64,000 nucleotides of DNA from positions 62,001 to 126,000 of the forward strand of contig JAEZJV010000051.1 of the NCBI GenBank assembly GCA_023415635.1. Reading direction: 5' to 3'. Positions 26,571 through 35,355 of the stretch are shown one piece after another; positions within the stretch are counted from its first letter, which is position 1; every line of letters starts with the position of its first letter. The translations under genes and the position numbers were made by a program. A model generated the notes under the pieces. That model was not told where the DNA came from, ran no database searches, and saw only the letters and a program-made list of their open reading frames with translations. Source of the DNA: Bacillota bacterium. Its GTDB lineage: Bacteria > Bacillota > Clostridia > Lachnospirales > Lachnospiraceae.

Positions 26571-27596
26571 ATGGAGAATTGCTTTTATCAGGGAAGGATG
26601 CTTTGCACCTTTGCTCTAAAGGATGTATCCGGCTATTATTACGAGGATATAGTGATTGAATGGAAGGAGGCAGCTGCCAGACGACAACTGACCTGTGTGG
26701 AATGTGGTGCGCCGGTTTATCTGGCAGCAGGTCCGATCAAGGAACCTTATTTTGCCCATTATGATATCGAAGCCTGTGATTATGGCAGCGGTACAGAGTC
26801 AGAGGAACTGAAGAAGGGGAAGAGACTCTTGTATCAATTACTGAAGAGAAGCTTTCCGGGAAGTGATATTCAGGCACGATACCGCCTGGTGAACGGAATG
26901 TATGCCACGCTGTTCTGCATGGAGGGTGAGTATAGAATTGCGGTGGATTACCGGTTACAGAATACAAGTCTGGAAAAATACCGGGAGAGGGATAATTATT
27001 ATCAGACAGAACACATCCCGGTTATCTATGTTCTCGGAAAGCATCTTAATAAGAAGACGAAGCAGCCTGACTGGTATCAGACCCTGATACAAAAATCCAT
27101 GGGATATCTGGCTTATCTGGATACAGACAAGGAGACTCTGTGTTTTATGAAGAGTATCAGCTATAGGTTTGGTAAGGAACGCAGGTTCCAATGTATCGAT
27201 AGAACCTCCCCGGTTTGGGAGACAGAGATTGATTGGAACGGTCTGCCGAAAGGCACCTTTACTGAGGAATGTGTAAAGCTATCACAGGCGATCGAACAGG
27301 ATAAGTTGAACTATCAGAAATCACAAAATCAATTGAGGCTTCTGCAGGAAGAGAGAGAACGGTTCGAGAAATCAGAGCAGGAGAGGATGGAAGCCTATCG
27401 AAGAAGGATGGGGCAGGAAGCAATGAGTACTAAGCATGAGGAACAGAACAAGGAGCCTTCGGAGGAGGAGCTGATCAATATGGGTTTAAGTCCAAGCCTT
27501 TATAGAAAATGTCTAAACATGGTCAGAGAGGGCAATTCCCACCTTGTAGCAGCCAAATATCTTGAGGCAATTTATCAGAGAAACGGGATACCATAA
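26571..27596 (+). CDS. CoiA-like competence/nuclease family protein
   Basis: 341 residues. The open frame reaches back to 26460, but that lies in a terminator hairpin; the ATG at 26571 with weak GGGGATGG before it is preferred (26532 is the alternative). LTCVECGAPVYLAAG followed by EPYFAHYDIEACDY is the zinc-finger-like and conserved start of CoiA, and KKGKRLLYQLLKRSF..IQARY matches the nuclease-like core. The C-terminal third is a charged coiled coil (from about residue 235). CoiA acts after DNA uptake in competent bacteria, but no other com gene is nearby, so the role here is open. Confidence 0.72.
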   Translation: MENCFYQGRMLCTFALKDVSGYYYEDIVIEWKEAAARRQLTCVECGAPVYLAAGPIKEPYFAHYDIEACDYGSGTESEELKKGKRLLYQLLKRSFPGSDIQARYRLVNGMYATLFCMEGEYRIAVDYRLQNTSLEKYRERDNYYQTEHIPVIYVLGKHLNKKTKQPDWYQTLIQKSMGYLAYLDTDKETLCFMKSISYRFGKERRFQCIDRTSPVWETEIDWNGLPKGTFTEECVKLSQAIEQDKLNYQKSQNQLRLLQEERERFEKSEQERMEAYRRRMGQEAMSTKHEEQNKEPSEEELINMGLSPSLYRKCLNMVREGNSHLVAAKYLEAIYQRNGIP

Positions 27597-27678
27597 GACG
27601 TCCTGCCGATCAGAAAGAATAATAGAGGTATCAATAGATTATATTAACATAAAACTTATTGCAGAAGGAAGGTTCACT

Positions 27679-28149
27679 ATGGCTATCGATAAGGTCAGAA
27701 AGTATTTAAGTAAGTGGGGGAGGGAACAGGATATTCTTGAATTTGAGACCTCCAGTGCAACGGTGGAGCTGGCTGCCCAGGCTCTGGGAGTTGAGCCCGA
27801 AAGAATTGCCAAGACTTTGTCCTTTAAGACAGAGGAGGGAGCAATGCTATTAATTACAGCAGGGGATGCCCGGATTGATAATGCTAAATTCAAGGCGGAA
27901 TTCAATAGAAAGGCGAAGATGCTGACACCTGAGGAGGTTTTGGAATATACGGGACATGCAATAGGTGGAGTCTGCCCCTTCGGACTGGAGCAGGAGCTAC
28001 CAGTCTATGCCGATGTATCCATGAAGAGATTTGAGACAGTCTATCCTGCCTGTGGCAGCAGTAACTCAGCTATCGAACTGACCTGTGACGATTTGCAGGA
28101 ATATGCCGGCTGTACAGCTTGGGTTGATGTATGTAAGGACTGGGAATAG
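27679..28149 (+). CDS. YbaK/EbsC-type aminoacyl-tRNA deacylase
   Basis: 156 residues; the frame is open earlier, but GAAGGAAGG just before ATG 27679 marks the start. YbaK/ProX-fold proteins hydrolyse mischarged tRNA such as Cys-tRNA(Pro). Seen here: RIAKTLSF near residue 41, a lysine-containing ARIDNAKFK block, GHAIGGVCPFGL and VYPACGSSNSAIEL, all standard in the family. Small free-standing form. Followed by a terminator at 28296. Confidence 0.88.
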   Translation: MAIDKVRKYLSKWGREQDILEFETSSATVELAAQALGVEPERIAKTLSFKTEEGAMLLITAGDARIDNAKFKAEFNRKAKMLTPEEVLEYTGHAIGGVCPFGLEQELPVYADVSMKRFETVYPACGSSNSAIELTCDDLQEYAGCTAWVDVCKDWE

Positions 28150-28295
28150 GTACTGGTAAGTTTAAAGTAGAACAATCAAAGTAGTTGCTGATTTATCTGC
28201 ATGGTCAAATTGATAGTCTGTTATGTTTTAATAAATCATTGTTTTATTCCTAGCGTTTAATGATATTTAATATAGTAGCTGACCAGATAATTAGA

Positions 28296-28326
28296 GGGAG
28301 GTACCGAATGGTATCGCCCTTTTTTT
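28296..28326 (+). terminator. Intrinsic terminator after the deacylase gene
   Basis: GGGAGGTACC (28296-28305), loop GAAT, GGTATCGCCC (28310-28319), then seven T. One mismatch and one G-U pair. Confidence 0.8.
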
Positions 28327-28358
28327 ATATAGATTATTCAAATCCGGTAGAAACCAAC

Positions 28359-28439
28359 ATAAACAGACATAATAACAGAAAAAACAAAAATATATGTTTA
28401 CAAACAAATATAAACAGTGTATAATATCGGTATAAACAA
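28359..28439 (+). promoter_or_regulatory. Microcompartment operon promoter with ATAAACA repeats
   Basis: TTTACA (28397-28402), 17-base spacer, TATAAT (28420-28425). ATAAACA occurs at 28359, 28410 and 28432, the last two flanking the -10 on the same strand about two helical turns apart. This is a likely operator for the DeoR-type regulator encoded at the far end of the operon; the pairing is inferred. Confidence 0.7.
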
Positions 28440-28517
28440 AAAATATAGCCTGATTATCTCGCATTACTAATTTTGTTTTATGTTGTATCAAGTGAAATTG
28501 GCGTTAGGAGTGAAACT

Positions 28518-29408
28518 ATGGCGATTACAAATTATCCAACGGATTTTGAAGCAAAAACAACTATAATTGAAGTTGGTAAAAGAATGTATGCAAAAAATTA
28601 TGTGGCGGCAAATGATGGGAACATCAGTTGTAGAGTGGATAAAGATATTATCTGGACAACGCCTACCGGAGTATCAAAGGGCTTCATGAGTGAAGAGATG
28701 CTTGTTAAAATGAGGCTGGATGGTACGATTATATCTTCCGGAGGTCTAAAGCCATCGTCTGAAGTTAAAATGCACATCAGAGTTTATCAAGAGAATCCAG
28801 AGGTGATGGGAGTTACTCATGCACATCCCCCTGTCTGTACATCATTTGCTATTGCCGGTATTGGATTGGACAAGGCCATATATCCGGAGGCTTTGGTGAA
28901 TCTGGGAACTGTTCCCTGCGTTCACTATGAAACTCCTGGTACGCAAGGTATCCCTGATTCAATTGCACCGTATTGTAGAGATTATAATGCTGTATTATTG
29001 GGTAATCATGGAGCTCTTTCCTGGGGGAATTCACTGATGGAAGCATTTTTCCGTATGGAATCTATGGAGCATTATGCATTAATACTTATGTATACCGGCA
29101 GAATTCTAGGTAAAGCAAATGAGCTAAGCTGCGACCAGGTTCAGGAGCTACTGGAGATCCGGGAAAGTATGGGGATTAAGGGAGGCGGTATTCCTAGATG
29201 TGCTGCGAAGCCGTCCAATTTGAAGGATGTTTTAGCAACATCTTATCAACCCTTCTATAAGCAAGATCAGAATATTTCAGAAAAGGCAGAGGCAAATACC
29301 TGCAATTGTACAAAGACAAGCAATTCTGATTGTGAAATAGGCTTAGAGGATATTAAAAAGATTACTGAGGCTGTTATAAAACGCATGCAAGCAATAATTG
29401 GAACTTAA
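28518..29408 (+). CDS. Class II aldolase of the microcompartment (fuculose/rhamnulose-phosphate type)
   Basis: 296 residues from ATG 28518 (AGGAG at 28506-28510). It should cleave a ketose 1-phosphate into DHAP and an aldehyde such as lactaldehyde. Zinc ligands are the HAHPP histidines and the GNHGA histidine; AANDGNIS and IYPEAL fit the FucA/AraD family. The usual aldolase length is ~215-230; here a Cys-rich linker and a C-terminal amphipathic helix (LEDIKKITEAVIKRM) are added, the look of an encapsulation peptide for cargo of bacterial microcompartments. First gene of the compartment operon, so it is the candidate signature enzyme. Confidence 0.87.
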   Translation: MAITNYPTDFEAKTTIIEVGKRMYAKNYVAANDGNISCRVDKDIIWTTPTGVSKGFMSEEMLVKMRLDGTIISSGGLKPSSEVKMHIRVYQENPEVMGVTHAHPPVCTSFAIAGIGLDKAIYPEALVNLGTVPCVHYETPGTQGIPDSIAPYCRDYNAVLLGNHGALSWGNSLMEAFFRMESMEHYALILMYTGRILGKANELSCDQVQELLEIRESMGIKGGGIPRCAAKPSNLKDVLATSYQPFYKQDQNISEKAEANTCNCTKTSNSDCEIGLEDIKKITEAVIKRMQAIIGT

Positions 29409-29433
29409 TTAAATGGTTAATGGGGTTGAGATT

Positions 29434-30312
29434 ATGAACGAAAAAACACTACGTATGATGGTAGAGAGAATTCTATTATCGGAAATGGCAAAAAGCGGTG
29501 AACTTTATGTGCCAGTTTCTTCCTCTAACCGACATATCCATTTAAGCCAAAAGGATCTCGAGCAGCTATTTGGCTCGGGGTATCAATTAACCAAGGTACG
29601 TGATTTGGTTCAGCCAGGACAATTTGCATGTGAAGAAAGTGTCATGCTGGAGACTCCTAAGGGCAAGATGATGCTCCGTGTAGTAGGCCCTGCCAGAAAG
29701 GAAACACAAATTGAACTTACATATACCGATGCTATAAGACTTGGACTTCAACCGATGATACGTTTATCCGGGGATATTTCCGGAACCCCGGGAGGGATAA
29801 TTAAAAATGGTAATGCAAGGGTTGTACTGACGCAAGGCATAATTGTGGCAGCAAGACATCTGCACCTTTCTTCTGATCAGGCTGAATGTTATGGACTGAG
29901 AGACGGGGATGTCGTATCACTATATGTTGAGGGTGAACGTGCAATGGCCTTTCATAATATGGTTGTTCGTGCCGGAGACGGTCATACACTGGAAGCCCAT
30001 ATTGATAGAGAAGAAGCAAATTCAGCCATGTTAAAGGATGGTACGATCTGTAGAATTGAAAGGCAATCCCTTCAAAAACCGACAGAAAAACCTTCAGTCC
30101 TGCATCCGATCCTTCAAGATGTTCCTGGTGTCCATATTCAAAGTAAAAAGGAGCGAAGACTGATTACGGAAGCTGATGTAAAAAATGCATATGCAATGGG
30201 TCAGAAAGCTATATTGCTTGAACAAGGGGACATAATAACTCCTCTTGCTCGGGATGTTGTATGGGAATATCGGATGAAGATAAACTATGCTGAAATAAAG
30301 GAGTCAATATGA
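29434..30312 (+). CDS. pduL: PduL-type phosphate acyltransferase
   Basis: 292 residues from ATG 29434. Converts acyl-CoA to acyl-phosphate inside the compartment, recycling CoA. The two zinc-binding repeats are seen as SSNRHIHLS and AARHLHLS, with GPARKETQIE and SGTPGG nearby. The first ~18 residues (NEKTLRMMVERILLSEM) form an amphipathic helix typical of an encapsulation peptide. After residue ~225 an extra segment (RRLITEADVKNAYAMGQ, ITPLARDVVWE) is present, as in longer PduL forms. Ends with an ATGA overlap into the shell gene. Confidence 0.92.
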   Translation: MNEKTLRMMVERILLSEMAKSGELYVPVSSSNRHIHLSQKDLEQLFGSGYQLTKVRDLVQPGQFACEESVMLETPKGKMMLRVVGPARKETQIELTYTDAIRLGLQPMIRLSGDISGTPGGIIKNGNARVVLTQGIIVAARHLHLSSDQAECYGLRDGDVVSLYVEGERAMAFHNMVVRAGDGHTLEAHIDREEANSAMLKDGTICRIERQSLQKPTEKPSVLHPILQDVPGVHIQSKKERRLITEADVKNAYAMGQKAILLEQGDIITPLARDVVWEYRMKINYAEIKESI

Positions 30313-30611
30313 TTTTAGGCAGAGTAAGAGGGAATGTTGTAAGTACAGTAAAGTCAGAACAGCTAATGGGATATAAGCTTCTTATAGTTGTTCCTATCAA
30401 TATTGATACCTTTGAGGAACAGGGATCGCCAATTGTAAGTATAGATACCGTTGGTGCAGGTGAAGGAGAAGTTGTCATGGTTGTGGGCGGAAGCTCATCG
30501 CGCCAAACTGCTATGACACAGAATCGTCCGGTAGACAGCGCTATTGTTGCGATCATCGACAGTGTGGACCTAAAAGGTAATCGGGTTTTTGATAAATTCT
30601 CACAGGACTAA
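30309..30611 (+). CDS. BMC-P pentameric shell vertex protein, EutN/CcmL family (1)
   Basis: 100 residues, starting in the ATGA overlap. MILGRVRGNVVSTVK is the standard first strand of EutN/CcmL pentamers that cap the corners of the shell; GEGEVVMVVGGSSSR and SAIVAIIDSVD complete the fold. First of three BMC-P genes in this operon. The three differ clearly from each other, so they may form distinct or mixed pentamers. Confidence 0.93.
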   Translation: MILGRVRGNVVSTVKSEQLMGYKLLIVVPINIDTFEEQGSPIVSIDTVGAGEGEVVMVVGGSSSRQTAMTQNRPVDSAIVAIIDSVDLKGNRVFDKFSQD

Positions 30612-30642
30612 GGGTAAATAAAATAAGAGGTGATAGATAATT

Positions 30643-32094
30643 ATGATGCTGACAAATGAACAGTTGCAGCAGATTACCGATGAGATTGTACGGGAACTGA
30701 CTGGACAAATTGGAAAAGGAATATCGGAGGATTCAGTGCCTCAGAAGAAATCGAATAAGGCCAACGGCAAGATACCAACATGCTGGCTTTGTGATACTGT
30801 CGAAGAAGCTGTACAAAATGCAAAGATATCACAATTAAAGCTGATGGATATGACACTTTTACAGAGAGGCGAGCTGATTGCTGCCATGCGTAAGGCAGGA
30901 GAAGAAAATGCAGAATATCTTGCAGAGTTAGCGCATAAGGAAACCGGTTATGGACGTGTAGCGGATAAAATCAAGAAAAATCTGCTTGCTGCTAAGTATA
31001 CGCCGGGAATTGAGGATTTACATACGAATGCATATACAGGAGACAATGGAATGACCATTGTGGAACAGGCACCCTTTGGAGTCATTGGATCTATGACACC
31101 ATCTACGAATCCAACCGCTACTGTTATCAATAACAGTATCAGTATGATAGCAGCAGGCAATGCCGTAGTATTTAATCCTCACCCATCTGCTAAGCAAGCT
31201 TCTCAGGAGGCAATGAGAATTTTGAACAGTGCTATTGAGGCTGCAGGCGGTCCGCCTACTTTGATTACAACGGTAAAGGAGCCGACACCGCAAAGCGGAC
31301 TGGAAATCATGGAGCATAAAGATATTCCTCTCTTATCTGTCACAGGTGGTGAGGCTGTAGTAAATGTTGCGATGAAGTCCGGCAAGAAAGTAATTGCTGC
31401 AGGTCCCGGAAATCCTCCGGTTATCGTGGATGATACGGCAGATATTGCAGAAGCAGCAAAAAAGATTGTAGACGGTGCTTGCTTTGATAATAATGTCCTG
31501 TGCGTTGCTGAGAAAGAAGTATTTGCTTATGCAGGAATTGCTGATGCGCTGATGTCTGAAATGCAAAGGAACGGAGCATATCGTATTAGCGGAGACGATA
31601 TTGATAAGGTTGTCGCTACTGTTCTAGTTAATAAGGATGGGAATTACGTAATTAATCGTAAGTATGTAGGTAAAGATGCAGCAGTAATACTTCGTGACAG
31701 CGGGGTTGCCTATACCGGTAATCCACGCCTGGTTATTGCTGAGGTTGATAAGTATCATCCGTTTATTATGGTGGAGATGCTCATGCCTGTACTTGGTATT
31801 GCCAGGGTGTATAGCTTTGAAGAGGCTGTAGAAGAAGCTTATCGTGCAGAACAAAACTGCAAGCATTCGGCAATCATGCATTCCACTAATGTACATAATA
31901 TGTCGGTTGCTGCACGCCGCTTAAATACGACTATATTTGTTAAGAATGCACCGTCCTATTCCGGTCTTGGATTTGGTGGTGAAGGATTCCCGACACTTAC
32001 AATTGCGACACCTACAGGGGAAGGCTTAACGAGTGCACGCTCATTTACTCGCCAGCGCCGTTGTGTTTTACATGGAGATTTTAGGATTATCTAA
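30643..32094 (+). CDS. pduP: CoA-acylating aldehyde dehydrogenase (PduP type)
   Basis: 483 residues. Oxidises the aldehyde with NAD and CoA to acyl-CoA inside the compartment. Catalytic Cys287 is in NNVLCVAEKE; PFGVIGSMTPSTNP and SVTGGEAVV belong to the NAD and CoA region, and GPGNPPVIVD is typical of the family. The N-terminal NEQLQQITDEIVRELTGQ helix plus a polar linker is an encapsulation peptide. Substrate (lactaldehyde, propionaldehyde or other) cannot be read from the sequence; the aldolase next door favours the aldehyde that it releases. Confidence 0.93.
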   Translation: MMLTNEQLQQITDEIVRELTGQIGKGISEDSVPQKKSNKANGKIPTCWLCDTVEEAVQNAKISQLKLMDMTLLQRGELIAAMRKAGEENAEYLAELAHKETGYGRVADKIKKNLLAAKYTPGIEDLHTNAYTGDNGMTIVEQAPFGVIGSMTPSTNPTATVINNSISMIAAGNAVVFNPHPSAKQASQEAMRILNSAIEAAGGPPTLITTVKEPTPQSGLEIMEHKDIPLLSVTGGEAVVNVAMKSGKKVIAAGPGNPPVIVDDTADIAEAAKKIVDGACFDNNVLCVAEKEVFAYAGIADALMSEMQRNGAYRISGDDIDKVVATVLVNKDGNYVINRKYVGKDAAVILRDSGVAYTGNPRLVIAEVDKYHPFIMVEMLMPVLGIARVYSFEEAVEEAYRAEQNCKHSAIMHSTNVHNMSVAARRLNTTIFVKNAPSYSGLGFGGEGFPTLTIATPTGEGLTSARSFTRQRRCVLHGDFRII

Positions 32095-32121
32095 CGATAA
32101 TTTGATATTTGGAGGCTTAAG

Positions 32122-33453
32122 ATGGACGAGATAGTTGATATCCTAGAACTGGTTAAGAATGCAGGTGTTGTTGGCGCTGGTGGTGCCGGGTTTCCAACAC
32201 ATGTGAAGCTTAGCTGTAAGGCGGAACTTGTTATAGCGAATGGAGCCGAATGTGAACCACTGCTACGGGTAGACCAGACATTAATGCAGGAACAAGCTCA
32301 AAGTATTGTAGCTGGCTTAGAGGCAGCGATGTCAATTGTAAATGCTACTACTGGAATCATAGCTACTAAAGAGCACTATCATGAGTCGGTACAAGCATTG
32401 GAACATGCCCTAAAGGGAAAACATAATATTCGACTTCATCTAATGAAAAGCTATTATCCTGCAGGCGATGAGAAATCACTGATTTACGATGTAACAGGTC
32501 GTGTTGTGCCAAGTGCAAAACTTCCACTCGATGTCAACTGTGTTGTCGTAAATATCGGTACTTTGGCTAATATCACCAATGCTCTAAAGGGTAAGCCTGT
32601 TATTGAGAAGCATTTGACAATTGGAGGAGCAGTGGACAATCCGGTAACACTATGTGCACCAATCGGAATGCCAATTCGTGAATTGCTTAAATTTGCAGGG
32701 TTTAAAGGAAGCATAGAGAATTTTGCATTAATTGTCGGAGGTCCCTGTATGGGATATCTCCTGGAGGATTGGGATGAGGTTGTAACCAAGACGACTGGAG
32801 GAATATTGGTTTTTCCTCGCTCGCATCCTCTTATCGCACAGTGGAAAAGGTCAATATCTCAGCAGATCAAATTAGCCCAGGCGGTATGTTGTCAATGCAG
32901 TCAGTGCACACAGCTTTGCCCACGTAATGCATTGGGATTAAATGTTCAGCCACATAAGGTTATGCGTGCGGTAGCTTATGCGGATGCGAGATTGATTGCT
33001 GATGAAAATGGTGTACTTGCTTGTTCAAGCTGCGGCTTATGCACAAATTATGCCTGTAACTTTGGGCTTTCTCCATCTCTTATGATGAGTAGAATGAAGG
33101 AAATGCTTACAAAGGCTGGAGTAAAGCCGAGTCCTGAAAGTGATATTAAACCAGATGGAGAAGGAATACTTAAGAGAGTGCCTACAGCGCGGCTGATAGC
33201 TCGGATGGCTTTATCAGAATACGATGTTCCGGCACCTCTGTTAAAGAATAAGATAAATACAAACCGTGTAAGAATACCGCTTAAAATGCATATAGGAAAA
33301 CCTGCAATACCTATTATACAGGAAGGTGATATTGTAAACCGAGGTGATCTGATAGCAACAATACCGGAAAAGTCCTTAGGGGCTACTGTTCATGCAAGTA
33401 TCAGCGGCAGAATCACTAAGGTTACAGAACATAGTATTGAGATTAAAGCATAG
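32122..33453 (+). CDS. pduS: PduS-like flavo-iron-sulfur reductase (RnfC family)
   Basis: 443 residues. The N-terminal GAGGAGFPTHVK is the NADH/FMN site of RnfC-like proteins. Two 4Fe-4S clusters are predicted at CCQCSQCTQLCP (~256-267) and CSSCGLCTNYAC (~301-312), and a soluble ligand-binding-beta-grasp type C-terminus ends the protein. In Pdu systems PduS reduces cobalamin and works with PduT. No B12-dependent enzyme is encoded here, so it more likely reoxidises NADH made by the aldehyde dehydrogenase and passes electrons to the BMC-T protein encoded next. Confidence 0.9.
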   Translation: MDEIVDILELVKNAGVVGAGGAGFPTHVKLSCKAELVIANGAECEPLLRVDQTLMQEQAQSIVAGLEAAMSIVNATTGIIATKEHYHESVQALEHALKGKHNIRLHLMKSYYPAGDEKSLIYDVTGRVVPSAKLPLDVNCVVVNIGTLANITNALKGKPVIEKHLTIGGAVDNPVTLCAPIGMPIRELLKFAGFKGSIENFALIVGGPCMGYLLEDWDEVVTKTTGGILVFPRSHPLIAQWKRSISQQIKLAQAVCCQCSQCTQLCPRNALGLNVQPHKVMRAVAYADARLIADENGVLACSSCGLCTNYACNFGLSPSLMMSRMKEMLTKAGVKPSPESDIKPDGEGILKRVPTARLIARMALSEYDVPAPLLKNKINTNRVRIPLKMHIGKPAIPIIQEGDIVNRGDLIATIPEKSLGATVHASISGRITKVTEHSIEIKA

Positions 33454-33466
33454 GAGGTAAGCAGAA

Positions 33467-34012
33467 ATGTATGCATTAGGCATGGTTGAAGTTCTTAGTA
33501 TTCCCATGGGTGTACTCGCGGGTGATGCAATGCTAAAGGCGGCGCAGGTCACATTGGTCAGTGCACAGGCGGTATGCGCCGGAAAATATGTTGTATTAAT
33601 CAGTGGTGAAGTCGCAGCGGTTAAGGCTTCTGTTGAAGCAGGTGTAAATGCAGCAGAAAATACATTGGTGGACAGTCTGGTTATTCCTAATATAGATGCA
33701 CGTGTGATAGCAGCGATTTCCGGAGTAAGTGAAATAGAGTATGTGCAGGCTGTGGGTGTTATGGAAAGCTTTTCACTAACTGCAGCTATACTGGCGGCAG
33801 ATGCGGCAGTAAAGGCAGCAGAGGTAGAACTTCTTGAGGTTAGATTGGGCCGTGGTATGGGTGGCAAATCCTTTGTTGTTTTGAGCGGTGAAGTTGCTGC
33901 GGCTGAGGCTGCTGTTGCAGCTGCTATCAATAGTGAATCAACAGAAGGTATGCTGTCAAGAAGTGTTGTGATACCTTCACCACATAGTGATATTATTAGC
34001 GCATTGTTATGA
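33467..34012 (+). CDS. pduT: BMC-T shell protein, PduT-like, with pore cysteine
   Basis: 181 residues with two fused BMC domains (start MYALGMVEVLSIPMGV; second from YVQAVGVMESFSLTAA). Cys37 in QAVCAGKYV is at the place of the PduT cysteine (ICPGKF) that, from three subunits, holds an Fe-S cluster in the pore of the trimer. This fits its position right after the PduS gene and suggests an electron path across the shell. Overall sequence follows PduT closely in length and order. Confidence 0.92.
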   Translation: MYALGMVEVLSIPMGVLAGDAMLKAAQVTLVSAQAVCAGKYVVLISGEVAAVKASVEAGVNAAENTLVDSLVIPNIDARVIAAISGVSEIEYVQAVGVMESFSLTAAILAADAAVKAAEVELLEVRLGRGMGGKSFVVLSGEVAAAEAAVAAAINSESTEGMLSRSVVIPSPHSDIISALL

Positions 34013-34069
34013 TAACAAGGGTGCTATTGTATACAATAAATAAAAATTAGAGCAGAGGAGCTGAATAAT

Positions 34070-34372
34070 ATGGAAGGTTCAATGATGAAAGAAGCACTTG
34101 GAATGGTAGAAACAAAAGGTCTGGTAGGAGCGATTGAAGCTGCGGATGCAATGGTTAAGGCAGCCAACGTATCTCTAATCGGCAAAGAGACAATTGGAGC
34201 CGGTTTGGTTACAGTGATGGTACGTGGTGATGTAGGAGCAGTAAAAGCTTCTGTAGAGGCCGGAGGTGCTGCAGCGAAACGTGTCGGCGAGCTTGTCAGC
34301 GTACATGTAATCCCTAGACCTCATAGTGATGTGGAGGGTATATTACCACACGTTATGAATGAGGCCAACTAA
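34070..34372 (+). CDS. BMC-H hexameric shell protein (1), PduA type
   Basis: 100 residues; GAGGAG precedes ATG 34070. [20 protein letters not shown] is the family start, IGAG forms the pore loop, and [12 protein letters not shown] the C-terminal strand and helix. Nearly identical to the second BMC-H (34668) except at both ends, so a recent duplication or gene conversion is likely. It builds the facets of the shell. Confidence 0.95.
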   Translation: MEGSMMKEALGMVETKGLVGAIEAADAMVKAANVSLIGKETIGAGLVTVMVRGDVGAVKASVEAGGAAAKRVGELVSVHVIPRPHSDVEGILPHVMNEAN

Positions 34373-34377
34373 TTTAT

Positions 34378-34650
34378 TTGTATACAGGCAGAGTTGAAGG
34401 CACAGTAGTGTCTACTGTCAAAGATCCTGCTCTTGTTGGCGTAAAGCTATTACTTGTACGTTTAATAGAAAATGGAAAGCCAACAAAACTGGTTGTGGCC
34501 GGCGACGCAACCCGACAGGCAGGATTAAACGATTTTGTAACTTGTATTGGTTCTAAAGAAGCATCACTGATATTCAGAGATATTAATCCTCCGTGTGATG
34601 TTTCGATTACTGGTTTCATCGATGAATATAACTTAATTGAAGAAGCATAA
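34378..34650 (+). CDS. BMC-P pentameric shell vertex protein (2)
   Basis: 90 residues from a TTG start placed five bases after the previous stop; GAGG sits 13 bases before it, a poor spacing, so coupling to the preceding gene is probable. [18 protein letters not shown] and [13 protein letters not shown] define the EutN/CcmL family. TTG plus weak ribosome binding fits the low copy number needed for vertices compared with facet hexamers. Confidence 0.9.
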   Translation: MYTGRVEGTVVSTVKDPALVGVKLLLVRLIENGKPTKLVVAGDATRQAGLNDFVTCIGSKEASLIFRDINPPCDVSITGFIDEYNLIEEA

Positions 34651-34667
34651 AAGGAAAGGGTAATGAG

Positions 34668-34943
34668 ATGGAAAAACAAGCATTAGGTATGGTTGAAACA
34701 AAAGGGCTGGTTGGCGCTGTTGAGGCAGCAGACGCTATGGTTAAAGCTGCAAATGTAGCCTTAATCGGAAAAGAACTGATAGGAGCCGGACTGGTTACGG
34801 TTATGGTACGTGGCGATGTAGGCGCTGTAAAGGCTTCTGTAGAAGCCGGTGGTACGGCTGCGAAAAGAGTAGGTGAACTTGTTAGTGTACATGTAATTCC
34901 AAGACCACATGAAGATGTAGAAAAAATTCTTCCAAAGATCTGA
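34668..34943 (+). CDS. BMC-H hexameric shell protein (2), PduA type
   Basis: 91 residues, AAGGAAAGGG before the ATG. Same core as the product at 34070 (differences such as AIEA/AVEA, SLIG/ALIG, KET/KEL), same IGAG pore loop. It has a shorter N-terminus. The pair presumably mixes in the shell facets. Confidence 0.95.
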   Translation: MEKQALGMVETKGLVGAVEAADAMVKAANVALIGKELIGAGLVTVMVRGDVGAVKASVEAGGTAAKRVGELVSVHVIPRPHEDVEKILPKI

Positions 34944-34961
34944 TAAGAAGGGGTAAGTAAT

Positions 34962-35231
34962 TTGAAGCTGGCTAGAGTAGTTGGAAACATTGTGTCTACT
35001 GTTAAGGATCAAGCATATGAAGGGTATAAACTAATGCTAATACAGTATATCAATGCAAATGGTGAACCTGAGGGTGCAAGACAGATCGCATTTGACTGTG
35101 CTTGTGTCGGTACGGGTGATCTTGTTATCGTTAATACAGATGGTGGTGCTGCAAAAATGCTTTTGAATGATAATGAGATTATATCTGATTTGACGATATG
35201 CGGTGTGGTGGATGAATTTACATTCTACTAA
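34962..35231 (+). CDS. BMC-P pentameric shell vertex protein (3)
   Basis: 89 residues, TTG start with AAGGGG upstream. LARVVGNIVSTVKDQAYEG and DLTICGVVDEF are EutN/CcmL signatures. Last gene of the compartment operon; a terminator follows at 35283. Three BMC-P genes in one locus is a trait of PVM-type compartments, whereas many Pdu or Eut loci have one. Confidence 0.92.
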   Translation: MKLARVVGNIVSTVKDQAYEGYKLMLIQYINANGEPEGARQIAFDCACVGTGDLVIVNTDGGAAKMLLNDNEIISDLTICGVVDEFTFY

Positions 35232-35282
35232 TAGCCTATTAAGGCATTATCACAATTGATGTTATAAGTAATCTGGAAAATA

Positions 35283-35344
35283 AAAAAGGGACTGTATGAA
35301 AGCTGCTTAATTTAGAAAGCTGGGCTTTTATTCAGTCCCTTTTT
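35283..35344. terminator. Bidirectional terminator between compartment operon and deoR
   Basis: AAAAAGGGACTG (35283-35294) and CAGTCCCTTTTT (35333-35344) form a perfect outer stem; an inner AAGCT..AGCT pairing is possible. T-runs exist on both strands. Confidence 0.85.
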
Positions 35345-35355
35345 ATATAGTAATA

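Noticed and set aside
28359..28439. CRISPR-like short repeats (ATAAACA)
   Set aside because: Only three 7-mers with unequal spacing; explained better as regulator sites. No CRISPR array was seen in the window.
33376..33930. Antisense open frame of 184 codons
   Set aside because: Shadow of the Ala/Val-rich BMC-T gene on the other strand, with low-complexity Ala/Thr/Ser product.
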